This document shows positions 36,642 to 45,531 of a DNA stretch of 64,000 nucleotides, in pieces; the stretch's first letter is position 1, and each line of letters begins with the position of its first letter. This DNA comes from MSPOR6 sp964652195. Its GTDB lineage: Bacteria; Poribacteria; WGA-4E; WGA-3G. The DNA is taken from NCBI GenBank assembly GCA_964652195.1, contig CAZZBB010000076.1, positions 29,542-93,541 on the forward strand, in the 5' to 3' direction. The position numbers and the translations under genes were made by a program. The notes under the pieces were generated by a model that did not search any database, was not told the DNA's origin, and saw only the letters and a program-made list of their open reading frames with translations.

Positions 36642-37890
36642 TACTGCAACAGTATATACTGGTGCATGGTATGGAGATAACGAACTCTCACTCAACTTCC
36701 CTGATGGTTGGGAGGTTGAGATGCTTAATCAGAATGATGCTCCAGCCCTTTCTGACACTGAAATTCAAAAAGCATTTGCTGAACCAATTGGAACAGAACG
36801 TATATCTGAAATAGCGAAAAATAAAAAAAGTGCTGCTATCATCGTAGATGACCTTAGTAGACCGACCCCTGCATATAAGGTTATACCATTCTTACTTAAG
36901 GAGCTTTTTGCTGCGGGTGTGCCAAAATCTGAGATTCGGTTCGTAGTCGGTGTAGGTGGACATCGTCCTATCTCAGAAGAAGAAATGGTTAAAAAAGTTG
37001 GGGCAGAAATCTTCTCTGAATACGAAGTGACAAATCATAATTTTCTCAGTGGTGATTTAAGAGCGATAGGGAAACTTGGTAACGGAACTCCTGTATATAT
37101 CAATCGAACAGTAGCCGATTCTGATTTCAAAATTTGCTTGGGTGGAATATATCCTCACAGTTCAGTCGGATTTAGCGGTGGAGCGAAACTAATTGTTCCT
37201 GGTACTGCTGGTTTTTCAACAATGTACTATTTCCATAAATTCCCACCAGGTAGGGGACCAGCAAATATTGAAGGAGACAGTGACGAACCTGATAGACGAG
37301 ATACCATTGAAATGGCAGCTGGACTCCTGGGACTTAATGCAATAGCCAATGTTGTGCTAAATAGTCGTCGTGAAATCGCGGGTCTTTTTGTAGGTGATTT
37401 TGTAAAAGCACATCGTAAAGGTGCACATTTTGCTTTGAATACCTATAAGACTGAAATTTTAGACACGACTCGAACGCAAAACGATCTTGTGGTGATTAAT
37501 TGCTATCCTTTAGATGCAGATGGAATACAACTCGATAAAGCTTTATCAGCATTTTCATATTTTGAAAATGCATATACAATTGCACTATATCCTGCTTCTG
37601 ACGGATCATGTTTCCACGGATTATTTGACAGGCTTGATTATCCGCGATATCTCAAGCAGAAATTAGAACACATACCCTCTGCCCCTTCACCACCACCAAA
37701 ACTTGGGACACGAAATCAACTACATGTTTGGTCTGAGAGTTTTGATAGAGATGATTTCTACAAGGAATACCCATCCTCACTTCTTTTCCGAGACATAGAT
37801 CAACTCATAAACCTTTTCACTGAAGAACTTCCATCGCAAGCAAAAGTAGCAATATTACCAGTGGCAGGAATTCAGGTATTATCACCCTAA
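36634..37890 (+). CDS. LarA-family nickel-pincer racemase/epimerase (DUF2088)
   Basis: 418 aa. The family interconverts stereoisomers of 2-hydroxyacids with a Ni-pincer nucleotide bound to a lysine. All key residues of Lactobacillus LarA are in register: His110 (GVGGHRP), His175 (YPHSS), Lys185 (GGAKLIVPG) and His201 (YFHKF). ATG 36634 is favoured by AGGAG six nt upstream. No larB, larC or larE is in the window, so the cofactor genes lie elsewhere. The substrate may not be lactate, since LarA homologues act on several hydroxyacids. Last gene of the symporter operon. Confidence 0.85.
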   Translation: MNNTATVYTGAWYGDNELSLNFPDGWEVEMLNQNDAPALSDTEIQKAFAEPIGTERISEIAKNKKSAAIIVDDLSRPTPAYKVIPFLLKELFAAGVPKSEIRFVVGVGGHRPISEEEMVKKVGAEIFSEYEVTNHNFLSGDLRAIGKLGNGTPVYINRTVADSDFKICLGGIYPHSSVGFSGGAKLIVPGTAGFSTMYYFHKFPPGRGPANIEGDSDEPDRRDTIEMAAGLLGLNAIANVVLNSRREIAGLFVGDFVKAHRKGAHFALNTYKTEILDTTRTQNDLVVINCYPLDADGIQLDKALSAFSYFENAYTIALYPASDGSCFHGLFDRLDYPRYLKQKLEHIPSAPSPPPKLGTRNQLHVWSESFDRDDFYKEYPSSLLFRDIDQLINLFTEELPSQAKVAILPVAGIQVLSP

Positions 37891-38970
37891 TCCTATATAG
37901 AAATAGAATTCTCTTATCTTTTCTTCTGTAGGAGGGGATTCAGATCCCCGATCTTCTCTTACATTTTATACTTCTTACATTCTGTAGGAGGGATTCCAAT
38001 CCCCGATCTTCTCTCTTGTTGGAGGAATTCCGATCCTCGATCCTTCAAGATCCTGTTCCTATTTTGATCGTTTCAACACAGTTTTTCTCACACTTTCCTT
38101 ACCACAGAGGGGGTGATATGTCTATAGAAGAGGTATATCAACATCCTGCACTCCAGCGGAGTGCTATGTAAGCAAATAGGTGGCAACTTGTGTGCCAATA
38201 TACTTTTTATGAGATACACTAAACAAAATTCACATCTACAGAAAAAGATAGAACAACGCCAGTTTGATAATTACAAATGTCAGTTCGAGAAATAGTATTT
38301 TGTCCAGAGAATAGTCTTTGTAGCACAAACTTTCCAGTTTGTGCATTCTGGTATTTACTAAAAGTTTGGGTTACAATGTGTCATATCAGAATCACGTTAG
38401 AACAAAAATAGGAAGAGAAAAAATGACAATCCAAAATATTCATAAAAATATAGTCAGACAAAGAAAAATAGCGAATTGCTTCAAAGATCAAGAAATTCAG
38501 AAAAACCAGAAAATAACACAAATCTCAAAATTCTTAAATTTCAAAATTCTTAAATTTCAAGATAATTACATTAAACCCAATCTACCACAGGGATTAGAGC
38601 AATATTACAAAGTTACACCATGTAACGAAAAGTGTAACTTTTTCATTTTACTCTCTTTCATTTTACTAAAGAGTATCACATTAAATACAGTTCTTCTTCG
38701 TAGGGACGGGGTCTCCCCGTCCGTATTTTCAATATATTATACTTGTCAAGAAACAAATCACTCTCAATATAATGATTTATGAGATATGACCTATAAACTG
38801 TGTGATCCGTGATATTCATGCCGAAAACGTTACACACCCTATCAATTTCTTGTATTTGACAGATATTCAAGACTATGTTACAATATAGGTTCGGTAGGAT
38901 CCAAGGGATGCTGATCTCATAAAGATCAGAATAACAGTCCTAAATTTTCTAATTCTACATAGAGGTAACT
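37891..38970. other. 1.08-kb intergenic repeat-rich region
   Basis: Holds repeats but no supportable gene. Two REP-like GGGGATTCxxATCCCC palindromes are at 37934-37949 and 37990-38003 and a degenerate third at 38022-38038. A CACTCCAGCGGAGTG palindrome is at 38149-38163. A 16-bp direct repeat AAAATTCTTAAATTTC occurs twice around 38527-38560. A GTAGGG-type palindrome is at 38700-38723. The 147-codon frame at 38339-38782 runs through these repeats and has low-complexity Lys/Gln/Ile content, so it is not called. Confidence 0.7.
38700..38723. repeat. REP-like palindrome, family GTAGGG-stem, copy 2
   Basis: GGACGGGG (38704-38711), TCT, CCCCGTCC (38715-38722), preceded by GTAG and followed by G, as in the copies at 10650 and 62731. 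Confidence 0.75.
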
Positions 38971-39846
38971 ATGAACACGACAAATCCTTTTAAGCAACAG
39001 GGTCAATGGTATCGTGGCAATACACATAGCCATAGTACGGAATCAGATGGTCAACTCTCCGTTTCAGATAGGTTTTCTGCATATAGGGATGCAGGATATG
39101 ACTTCTTAGTATTAACAGACCACAGAAAAGTTAATGATGTTCAACCTTACAGTACTTCAGATTTCTTAGCAATTTCTGGTAGCGAAGTACATCCATCCAA
39201 TCCTTATGGTGGCGGTACCTACCACTTTGTCGCCATTAATATTCATGAACCAGTAAATTGTGCAAAAATGCATCCAAATGCTGTCCTTGATGATATAAAA
39301 GAACAAGGAGGAGAAGCAGTATTGTGTCATCCTTATTGGTGTGGACATACAATATCAGATTATTTGCCATTACGTAATTACTTCGCAGTTGAAGTTTACA
39401 ATGACACCTGTATGGGGATAGGCAAAGGCTTCTCAGAACAGGCATGGGATGATCTATTAGATAGAGGAGGTCCTGTTCTTGGTATTGCCTCTGATGATGC
39501 ACATGGTACGGAACATGATTGTTTCCACGGTTGGATAAATGTAAAAGCCGAAGATTTATCAATTGATAACATCATGGAGTCTCTCAGAACTGGTGCATTT
39601 TATTCAACACTGGGACCAGAAATTGTTGATTTGGATCTTACGGATAATGTTGTTTCAGTCAAGTGTTCTGAAGCAAGGTCTATTTGCTTTAAAGCAGATT
39701 GTACCAGAGGTAAATATATACAAGCTCCAGAAGGAGAACTTTTAACCGAAGCTTCCTATAGTGTTCCAGACAGTGCTAAATATGTACGTGTTGAAATTAC
39801 TGATGAAACTGGTAAGAAAGCTTGGTCTAATCCGTTCTTTTTCTAA
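38971..39846 (+). CDS. PHP-domain metallohydrolase (CehA/McbA-like)
   Basis: 291 aa. The PHP metal site is visible: NTHSHS (His19, His21), ESDGQ with the following Asp, LTDHRKVND, then CHPYW and SDDAH with further ligands. Members are phosphoesterases or esterases of unknown natural substrate; CehA and McbA hydrolyse carbamates. Residues 220-291 form a small beta domain, as in CehA-type proteins. AGAGGT precedes the ATG. Its TAA overlaps the next ATG (TAATG), so it is coupled to the glycosyltransferase gene, which suggests a role in envelope glycan metabolism. Confidence 0.85.
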   Translation: MNTTNPFKQQGQWYRGNTHSHSTESDGQLSVSDRFSAYRDAGYDFLVLTDHRKVNDVQPYSTSDFLAISGSEVHPSNPYGGGTYHFVAINIHEPVNCAKMHPNAVLDDIKEQGGEAVLCHPYWCGHTISDYLPLRNYFAVEVYNDTCMGIGKGFSEQAWDDLLDRGGPVLGIASDDAHGTEHDCFHGWINVKAEDLSIDNIMESLRTGAFYSTLGPEIVDLDLTDNVVSVKCSEARSICFKADCTRGKYIQAPEGELLTEASYSVPDSAKYVRVEITDETGKKAWSNPFFF

Positions 39847-40895
39847 TGCATAGAATACTGGTATGTCATACCGGGGGTTGGATTGGCGACATGGTTCTCA
39901 TAACCCCCACATTACGTAAGTTGAAGGAGATATATCCCAGTTCATTTCTATCCATATTATTGCGTCCACTTGTTGCTGACCTGATGTCATTCAATCCTTA
40001 TGTGGATAAGTGTCTAATTGATTCAAAGAGTGTTGGATCTTTGAAATCAATCATTGGTTTAGTAAAGACAATACGCCGTTTACTCTTTGATATTGCTATA
40101 ATTCTGCATCCTACCTCCTACCGAAATGCATTCATACCATACTTGGCTCGTATTCCTATGAGGATCGGTTCAAATTATAAAGGACGTGCAACATTTTTGA
40201 CATCTTCTGTACCTTATAATGTTAAGCAACATGAGGTAGAACGTTATCTAAGTATTCTGCAACTCCTAAATTATGAAGATGAGTTGCTTACAGTGGGTTC
40301 GTTCAATCCGAATGAATCAGAATCAAAATTAGAGTTCTGGCATTCTGATAATGAAACAGAAACAATAGCGAATAAGTTTCTTACAAATGATATATCATCC
40401 ACAGATACGCTGATTGCAATTAATATCGGTACAACTTGGCAGACTAAACAGTGGCACATAAGGAATTTTTCAGAACTCATCAAACATATTACGGATATAA
40501 AACATAATATCAGAATAATTATAACTGGCTCTGAGTCTGAACAAAGTCTATCGCATGAATTACCAAAGTCTGATAGGGTTGTAAACCTGGTGGGTAAGAC
40601 TGACATACTTCAACTCGGAGCATTATTAGAAAAATGTGAATTATGTATATCATGTGATAGCGGACCGATGCATATTGCAGCAGCTGTTGGTACACCTACA
40701 ATTGCACTATTTGGACCAACAGATCCGTTGAGACATAGACCGTATGGGGTAAATCATACAATAATTGAAAAACCTGTCTACTGTAGACCTTGTTATAAGA
40801 CATATTGTCATCGGAAAGACGAACCAAACGTTTGTATGAATGAGATTACTGTTCGAGATGTAGTTAATGAAATTACAAGAAAATTACGAATCTAA
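39846..40895 (+). CDS. Glycosyltransferase family 9 (ADP-heptose:LPS heptosyltransferase-like)
   Basis: 349 aa. Two Rossmann lobes. The N-terminal motif HTGGWIGDMVLITPTLRKLK and the C-terminal donor-binding region CISCDSGPMHIAAAVGTPTIALFGPTDP are diagnostic of GT9 enzymes that add heptose to lipopolysaccharide inner core. With kdsB it supports an LPS-bearing cell. A cysteine-rich tail (CRPCYKTYCH...C) is common in this family and may bind metal. Translationally coupled to the PHP gene by a 1-nt overlap. Acts at the cytoplasmic face of the inner membrane. Confidence 0.9.
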   Translation: MHRILVCHTGGWIGDMVLITPTLRKLKEIYPSSFLSILLRPLVADLMSFNPYVDKCLIDSKSVGSLKSIIGLVKTIRRLLFDIAIILHPTSYRNAFIPYLARIPMRIGSNYKGRATFLTSSVPYNVKQHEVERYLSILQLLNYEDELLTVGSFNPNESESKLEFWHSDNETETIANKFLTNDISSTDTLIAINIGTTWQTKQWHIRNFSELIKHITDIKHNIRIIITGSESEQSLSHELPKSDRVVNLVGKTDILQLGALLEKCELCISCDSGPMHIAAAVGTPTIALFGPTDPLRHRPYGVNHTIIEKPVYCRPCYKTYCHRKDEPNVCMNEITVRDVVNEITRKLRI

Positions 40896-40940
40896 GAATT
40901 CCAATCAGACATAATAGAAAATTATAAATAAGGACATTGA

Positions 40941-41699
40941 ATGAGTAAAATTATTGCATTGATTTTCGATTTTGGGGGTACATTAGATGGAAATGGTATA
41001 CACTGGTTAGAACGAACATATCAGTTCATAAAAACACATCATCCGGAGATTAGTCGAGAAGAATTTGATACTGCTGATAAAGCTGCAGTTACTGAATTTG
41101 CACTTGGTGATGCTTATCCAGAAGCTACATATCAAGAAGGGTCAATGCTACCAGTAGGTGTGACATCAACTGATCTGAAAGCATCAAAATGCAATTTTCG
41201 TGAAACAGTTGATGCAATTGGAGTAGGTATTTTTACACGACTTGGTATAAGCGAAGAATCAAAGGATGAATATGTTGAATGGTTTTGTAAAGGTGCAGAA
41301 GAAAACCTTACGCAAAATCGTGAATGGTTACAAACTCTTTATGGGAAGTATAAACTTGGTGTAATAAGCAACAATTTTGGTAATACTACTGGATGGTGTG
41401 ATGATTACGAACTTATATCATTGCTTGATGTAATTATTGATTCAACAGTATTGGGTATTTCAAAACCGGAACCAGGTATATTTGAAGCAGCTTTGTCTGA
41501 ATTAAATGTCTCTCCGAGTGAATCTATCTATATTGGTGATAGCTATAAGGCTGATATGGTAGGAGCAAAAGGAGTAGGTATGTGGACAGCATGGATGGTA
41601 GGAAATCAGCAAAAAGAATGTTTAGACCTGTCTGTGGTAGATGTACAACTATCACATTTACATGAACTGACAGATTTCCTTTTAACACAGAGCAAATAG
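40941..41699 (+). CDS. HAD-superfamily hydrolase
   Basis: 252 aa, haloacid dehalogenase fold. Motif I is IFDFGGTLDG with nucleophile Asp10; the second acidic residue of the usual DxD is Gly12, as in some dehalogenase-type members. Motif II is VISNN, motif III is SKPEPGIFEAAL, motif IV is YIGDSYKADMVGAKG. The cap is helical and inserted after motif I. Phosphatase activity is possible but the substituted DxD makes it uncertain. Start ATG with AAGGAC upstream. Follows the GT9 gene by 45 bp and may be in the same transcript. Confidence 0.85.
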   Translation: MSKIIALIFDFGGTLDGNGIHWLERTYQFIKTHHPEISREEFDTADKAAVTEFALGDAYPEATYQEGSMLPVGVTSTDLKASKCNFRETVDAIGVGIFTRLGISEESKDEYVEWFCKGAEENLTQNREWLQTLYGKYKLGVISNNFGNTTGWCDDYELISLLDVIIDSTVLGISKPEPGIFEAALSELNVSPSESIYIGDSYKADMVGAKGVGMWTAWMVGNQQKECLDLSVVDVQLSHLHELTDFLLTQSK

Positions 41700-42337
41700 T
41701 ATATTGTTCTGATTTGGTAGAAATTAATCTCAATAGACCCAATTTGTCTTACTCCAAAATCTTCAAGCATATATATTTGATACGGAATTGGATTTTACAC
41801 GTTTTATATTATAGTTTAACTAAAGTTTGGACAATTTTTTCTGTAGCATGCTATATTTTCAAGGATAGATGTATATTTATTGTGTTTTATAGGGTATTAA
41901 CTTGTAGAAAATCTATCATATACAAATAAGGACAGTCCAGGGGAATGCCATAAGGCATTCATACCCGGGGAATGACTAAATGTCATTCATACCCGGGGAA
42001 TGACTAAATGTCATTCATACCCGGGGAATGACTAAATGTCATTCATACCGTTGATTCCTTGATTCCTTGATTCCTTGATTCCTTGATTCCTTGACTCCTT
42101 GATTCGCGGAGCGAAATGTGTATTGATATAGTCTTGATTAGAAGGTTATCCCTGAATTTGATCAACCTAAAAATATCGGATAATTGTCCAAACTATAGTA
42201 ATTTTCGGTAATTTGAAGTGCAAAATATAGAATTATATAATTCTATATTCAAATGGTTATCGGACTATAGACATGTAACAATTTCCATTTCTCTCCCGAT
42301 TCTCCAGAAAGTTCTCTTGCCAAATGGAGATTCCAAA
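41700..42337. other. 638-bp intergenic region dominated by a composite repeat
   Basis: No credible gene in 41700-41937. The right half contains the composite repeat at 41938-42120. The bases just before 42338 carry the ribosome-binding site of the redoxin gene. Confidence 0.6.
41938..42120. repeat. Composite repeat element, copy 2 (28-bp palindromic units plus TTGATTCC octamers)
   Basis: One variant unit GGGGAATGCCATAAGGCATT (from 41940) is followed by three identical tandem 28-bp units, CCCGGGGAATGAC plus TAAATGTCATTCATA (41964-42047), each an inverted repeat around AATGAC/GTCATT. CCG and seven octamers of TTGATTCC follow (42051-42106; the sixth is TTGACTCC and the last ends in CG). A GCGAAATG tail closes it. 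The order matches copy 1 at 26966-27100. Confidence 0.9.
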
Positions 42338-42955
42338 ATGATAAAATATATAATATATATAACATTGGTTCTGAATCTATTATCGGGAATAGTTATAGCA
42401 GAGAAAGACGAAATCACTGTCAAAATAGATGAAAAAGTTATTGAGTGGTGTCTGAAAAATACTGAAAAGGAAATTCATACTCTTACACAGTTAAGTAAAG
42501 ATAAAGAAATTGTTGTACTTGTCTTTATGGCAACCCAATGTCCTGCAGCAGATGATTATAACGAACGGATATTGAAATTGTTTGAAGATTATAAGGAAAA
42601 AAAGATACAATTTGTAGGAATTCACTCAAACAAACATGAGACTATTGATGAAATAAAGGAATACCATAAGAAAAACAAAATTGAATTTCCAATTCTTATA
42701 GATCCAGAGAATAAAATTGCAGACTATTTTCAAGCACGTAGAACACCTGAGGTTTTTGTAATTGATAAGGCAAATTTACTAAGATACAGAGGTGGGATTG
42801 ATGATAGTCGTAAAAACCCAAAAACACAATATCTGAGGACAATTTTGGAATATATCCTAAATGGAAAACCTATACCAGAGAAAGAAAAAAAGACACGTGC
42901 AATTGGATGTACAATCAAGAGAGTTAGAAAAACAGATATTAACCGAACTCCATAA
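42338..42955 (+). CDS. Secreted thioredoxin-fold redoxin (AhpC/TSA-like)
   Basis: 205 aa from ATG 42338, chosen because GGAGA is 7 nt upstream and a signal peptide (IIYITLVLNLLSGIVIAE) begins there; the frame is open upstream but without signal. The thioredoxin fold has FMATQCPAADDYNERI, where the usual CxxC is reduced to one Cys (about residue 69) followed by Pro, then RRTPEVFVID with the cis-Pro. A second cysteine lies in AIGCTIK near the C-terminus, a feature of single-Cys redoxins of this type. Likely a periplasmic thiol-disulfide or peroxide-handling protein. Confidence 0.8.
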   Translation: MIKYIIYITLVLNLLSGIVIAEKDEITVKIDEKVIEWCLKNTEKEIHTLTQLSKDKEIVVLVFMATQCPAADDYNERILKLFEDYKEKKIQFVGIHSNKHETIDEIKEYHKKNKIEFPILIDPENKIADYFQARRTPEVFVIDKANLLRYRGGIDDSRKNPKTQYLRTILEYILNGKPIPEKEKKTRAIGCTIKRVRKTDINRTP

Positions 42956-43012
42956 TTAATGTCATAGACTACATGCTCATGCGATATCTAAATTCAATAC
43001 AGAGGTAAGTTA

Positions 43013-45514
43013 ATGCTACGATTATTGAATACTATCCTACAACTGATACTGACAATTATCTTTACTGGTGCTTTACTAATATTTTTTGCCGTATGCTTTG
43101 CTATTGGTGTAGCGGGTGGTTTCACGTTAGGTTGTTGGGAGGATGTCGTCGCACTTGATCTGGAAAAATTAAAATATACAAAAGACACACAAACTTGGCG
43201 ACAACATACAGAGGTATACTCAGCGGTCTGTGAAGTCCAACGAAATGATACAACAACATTCCTAATAGATAAATTACAACGTTTGGATTATGAGATGAAA
43301 AAATCCAGTGATTTAGGTGTTACCTCACAAGGACAATATTCGACAAATCTAACAGGAGCAACAGGCAAACAAAATGGATCAATTCACGTTTTTCTGAGAG
43401 AATTCGAATTTCCAAATATGGATGAAGAAACGAAACCAAAACGTGTAAATTTAACAATAAAAAACAGCAAAATCGAATTAATTCAAGATGGGACAGGAAA
43501 TATACTACGCAATTTTTTTCTTGAACCAGAGTTGATTGATGAATTAGCAGATACAGACACAGGTTCAACACGGAATATTATACCATTAGTAGAAATGCCG
43601 GAAAATCTTGTTAATGCCTTCATCGCAATTGAGGACCACAGATTTTATCAGCATTTCGGTATTGATATTATACGGCTAATTGGTGCTATGAGAGATGCAT
43701 TGTTAAGGAAAAGTGTTCCAGAAGGTACAAGTACTCTTACACAACAACTAACACGAAATATATATTTGGGTGATGAATCAACAATCGTCAGAAAAGTACG
43801 CGAGATGCTACTCTCGTTTAGAATTGAGAAAAAATTATCAAAATCGCAGATTTTAGAAGGATACCTGAATTTTATTGACTTAGGTCGTTTTGGATCACAA
43901 ACTCTCTATGGTGTGCAAAAAGCATCAATGGCATACTTTGATAAAGAAGTATCCGAACTTGAAATTGACGAATGTGCACTTCTCGCAGGGATACCTAAAG
44001 CAACAACTGGATATTCTCCTATTACTAATCCCGAAAATGCAAAAAAGAGACGTAATCTTATACTAAATGCAATGTATAAAAGCGGGTGGATTACACCACA
44101 AGAGTATCTCTTAAATCGTAAGAAACCCATATCAGTGCAGAGTTCTTCTGATACAATCTTAAAACAAAGATACTATACTGCTGGGCATTTTATAGATCAC
44201 ATACAATCTCTACTCAAAGATATTCCTGAACTAAAAAACAGTATATATAAGGATGGTTTGAAAGTATATACTACTATTGATATGTCTATGCAGTCTGTAG
44301 CAATGAAAGCTGTTGCAAATCATTTACTTGAGTTAGATAAACTTACTCGATCACCTAACTATGTTACCAATAAAGATAATCCTAAAGGGATTGATCCTAT
44401 AAGGAATTACCTACAAGCTGCACTAATATCAATCGATCCTCAGTCAGGTCATGTTAAAGCTATGGTTGGAGGACGTGATTACTTCATTTCAGATAAAAGA
44501 AAACCTAATTTTAACTACCTTAACAGAACTATAGGAACTAAGAATGAACCGTCGCGTCGTCAACCAGGATCGGCGTTTAAACCGATCGTGTTTGCATCAC
44601 TACTACAAGAACCATCACTAATTACTCCTGCTTCCATTTATATTGATGAACCATGGATAATTCAACATGTTCAAGGACAATTCTGGAAACCTGATAATTA
44701 TACTAAAAAATTCAGAGGACCCGTATCAATTCGAACTATCTTAAAGAGATCAATTAATGTTCCAACAGCAAGAGCTGCTTGGGAAACACCAGATACAACG
44801 GATGGGTATAAAGAAGGGATAGTACGCACAATAGATCTTTCTAAGGAAATGGGTATCACTACACCTATGGATCCTGCAAAACCCGCACTCATTTTGGGGG
44901 CATTCGGAATGACGGTACTCGAACTTACTTCGGCGTATGGTGTTTTTGCCAACCGTGGTATATTAACTGAACCGATTTTCATTCATTATGTAACAGATGC
45001 AAATGGAAAACAAATCTATCCACCACCCAGCTATCAACAGGAACGAAGACAAGTCTTAGATGAAAGGATTGCTTACCAAATAACCTCTTTTCTGGAGAGT
45101 GTAATTACTGCAGGAACAGGAATCAGAGCAATTTCTACAGCTTTTCCGTATCAAATCACAAGACCAATCGCAGGAAAAACTGGAACAACAAATGACAACG
45201 TGGATGCTTGGTTTGTAGGTTATAGTACAGATCTTGTGACGGGTGTCTGGGTGGGACTTGATAAGCAGAGAAGGGGACTTCGTAATTATAATGAAGAAGG
45301 TGCTAAAGCCGCTTTGCCAATATGGGCACGTTTTATGAAGGATGCATCCAGAGGTCCTGAAAAACCGTTTCCAATACCGGAAGGTATAGAATTCTGGGAA
45401 ATTGACAATACTACCGGTTTACTAAAAAATAAAGATAAATGTCCACCTGAAAATATCAGTATGGAACCGTTTCTTGAGGATCAAGTTCCCTCAAGAATCT
45501 GCGATAAACACTAA
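43013..45514 (+). CDS. Penicillin-binding protein 1A-like (class A transglycosylase/transpeptidase)
   Basis: 833 aa. Builds peptidoglycan in the periplasm. One N-terminal membrane helix (7-38). Glycosyltransferase 51 domain with IAIEDHRFYQHFGID (catalytic Glu207), EGTSTLTQQLTRNIYLG and RKVREM. Transpeptidase domain with SAFK (Ser520, Lys523), SIN (RSINVPTARAA) and KTG (GKTGTTNDNVDAWFVGY). About 100 residues of extra sequence between the membrane helix and the GT51 domain are unlike the classical enzyme. GAGGTAAG precedes the ATG. Its stop overlaps the upstream ATG of uvrB by one base. Confidence 0.95.
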   Translation: MLRLLNTILQLILTIIFTGALLIFFAVCFAIGVAGGFTLGCWEDVVALDLEKLKYTKDTQTWRQHTEVYSAVCEVQRNDTTTFLIDKLQRLDYEMKKSSDLGVTSQGQYSTNLTGATGKQNGSIHVFLREFEFPNMDEETKPKRVNLTIKNSKIELIQDGTGNILRNFFLEPELIDELADTDTGSTRNIIPLVEMPENLVNAFIAIEDHRFYQHFGIDIIRLIGAMRDALLRKSVPEGTSTLTQQLTRNIYLGDESTIVRKVREMLLSFRIEKKLSKSQILEGYLNFIDLGRFGSQTLYGVQKASMAYFDKEVSELEIDECALLAGIPKATTGYSPITNPENAKKRRNLILNAMYKSGWITPQEYLLNRKKPISVQSSSDTILKQRYYTAGHFIDHIQSLLKDIPELKNSIYKDGLKVYTTIDMSMQSVAMKAVANHLLELDKLTRSPNYVTNKDNPKGIDPIRNYLQAALISIDPQSGHVKAMVGGRDYFISDKRKPNFNYLNRTIGTKNEPSRRQPGSAFKPIVFASLLQEPSLITPASIYIDEPWIIQHVQGQFWKPDNYTKKFRGPVSIRTILKRSINVPTARAAWETPDTTDGYKEGIVRTIDLSKEMGITTPMDPAKPALILGAFGMTVLELTSAYGVFANRGILTEPIFIHYVTDANGKQIYPPPSYQQERRQVLDERIAYQITSFLESVITAGTGIRAISTAFPYQITRPIAGKTGTTNDNVDAWFVGYSTDLVTGVWVGLDKQRRGLRNYNEEGAKAALPIWARFMKDASRGPEKPFPIPEGIEFWEIDNTTGLLKNKDKCPPENISMEPFLEDQVPSRICDKH

Positions 45515-45531
45515 TGGTTGGGAGAGATAAT

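Noticed and set aside
38339..38782. 147-codon open frame on the plus strand
   Set aside because: It runs through a 16-bp direct repeat and a REP-like palindrome, has low-complexity content and no ribosome-binding site.
41714..41929. 71-codon open frame after the HAD gene
   Set aside because: Aromatic/Ile-rich AT-driven translation, no start signals and no similarity that I recognise.
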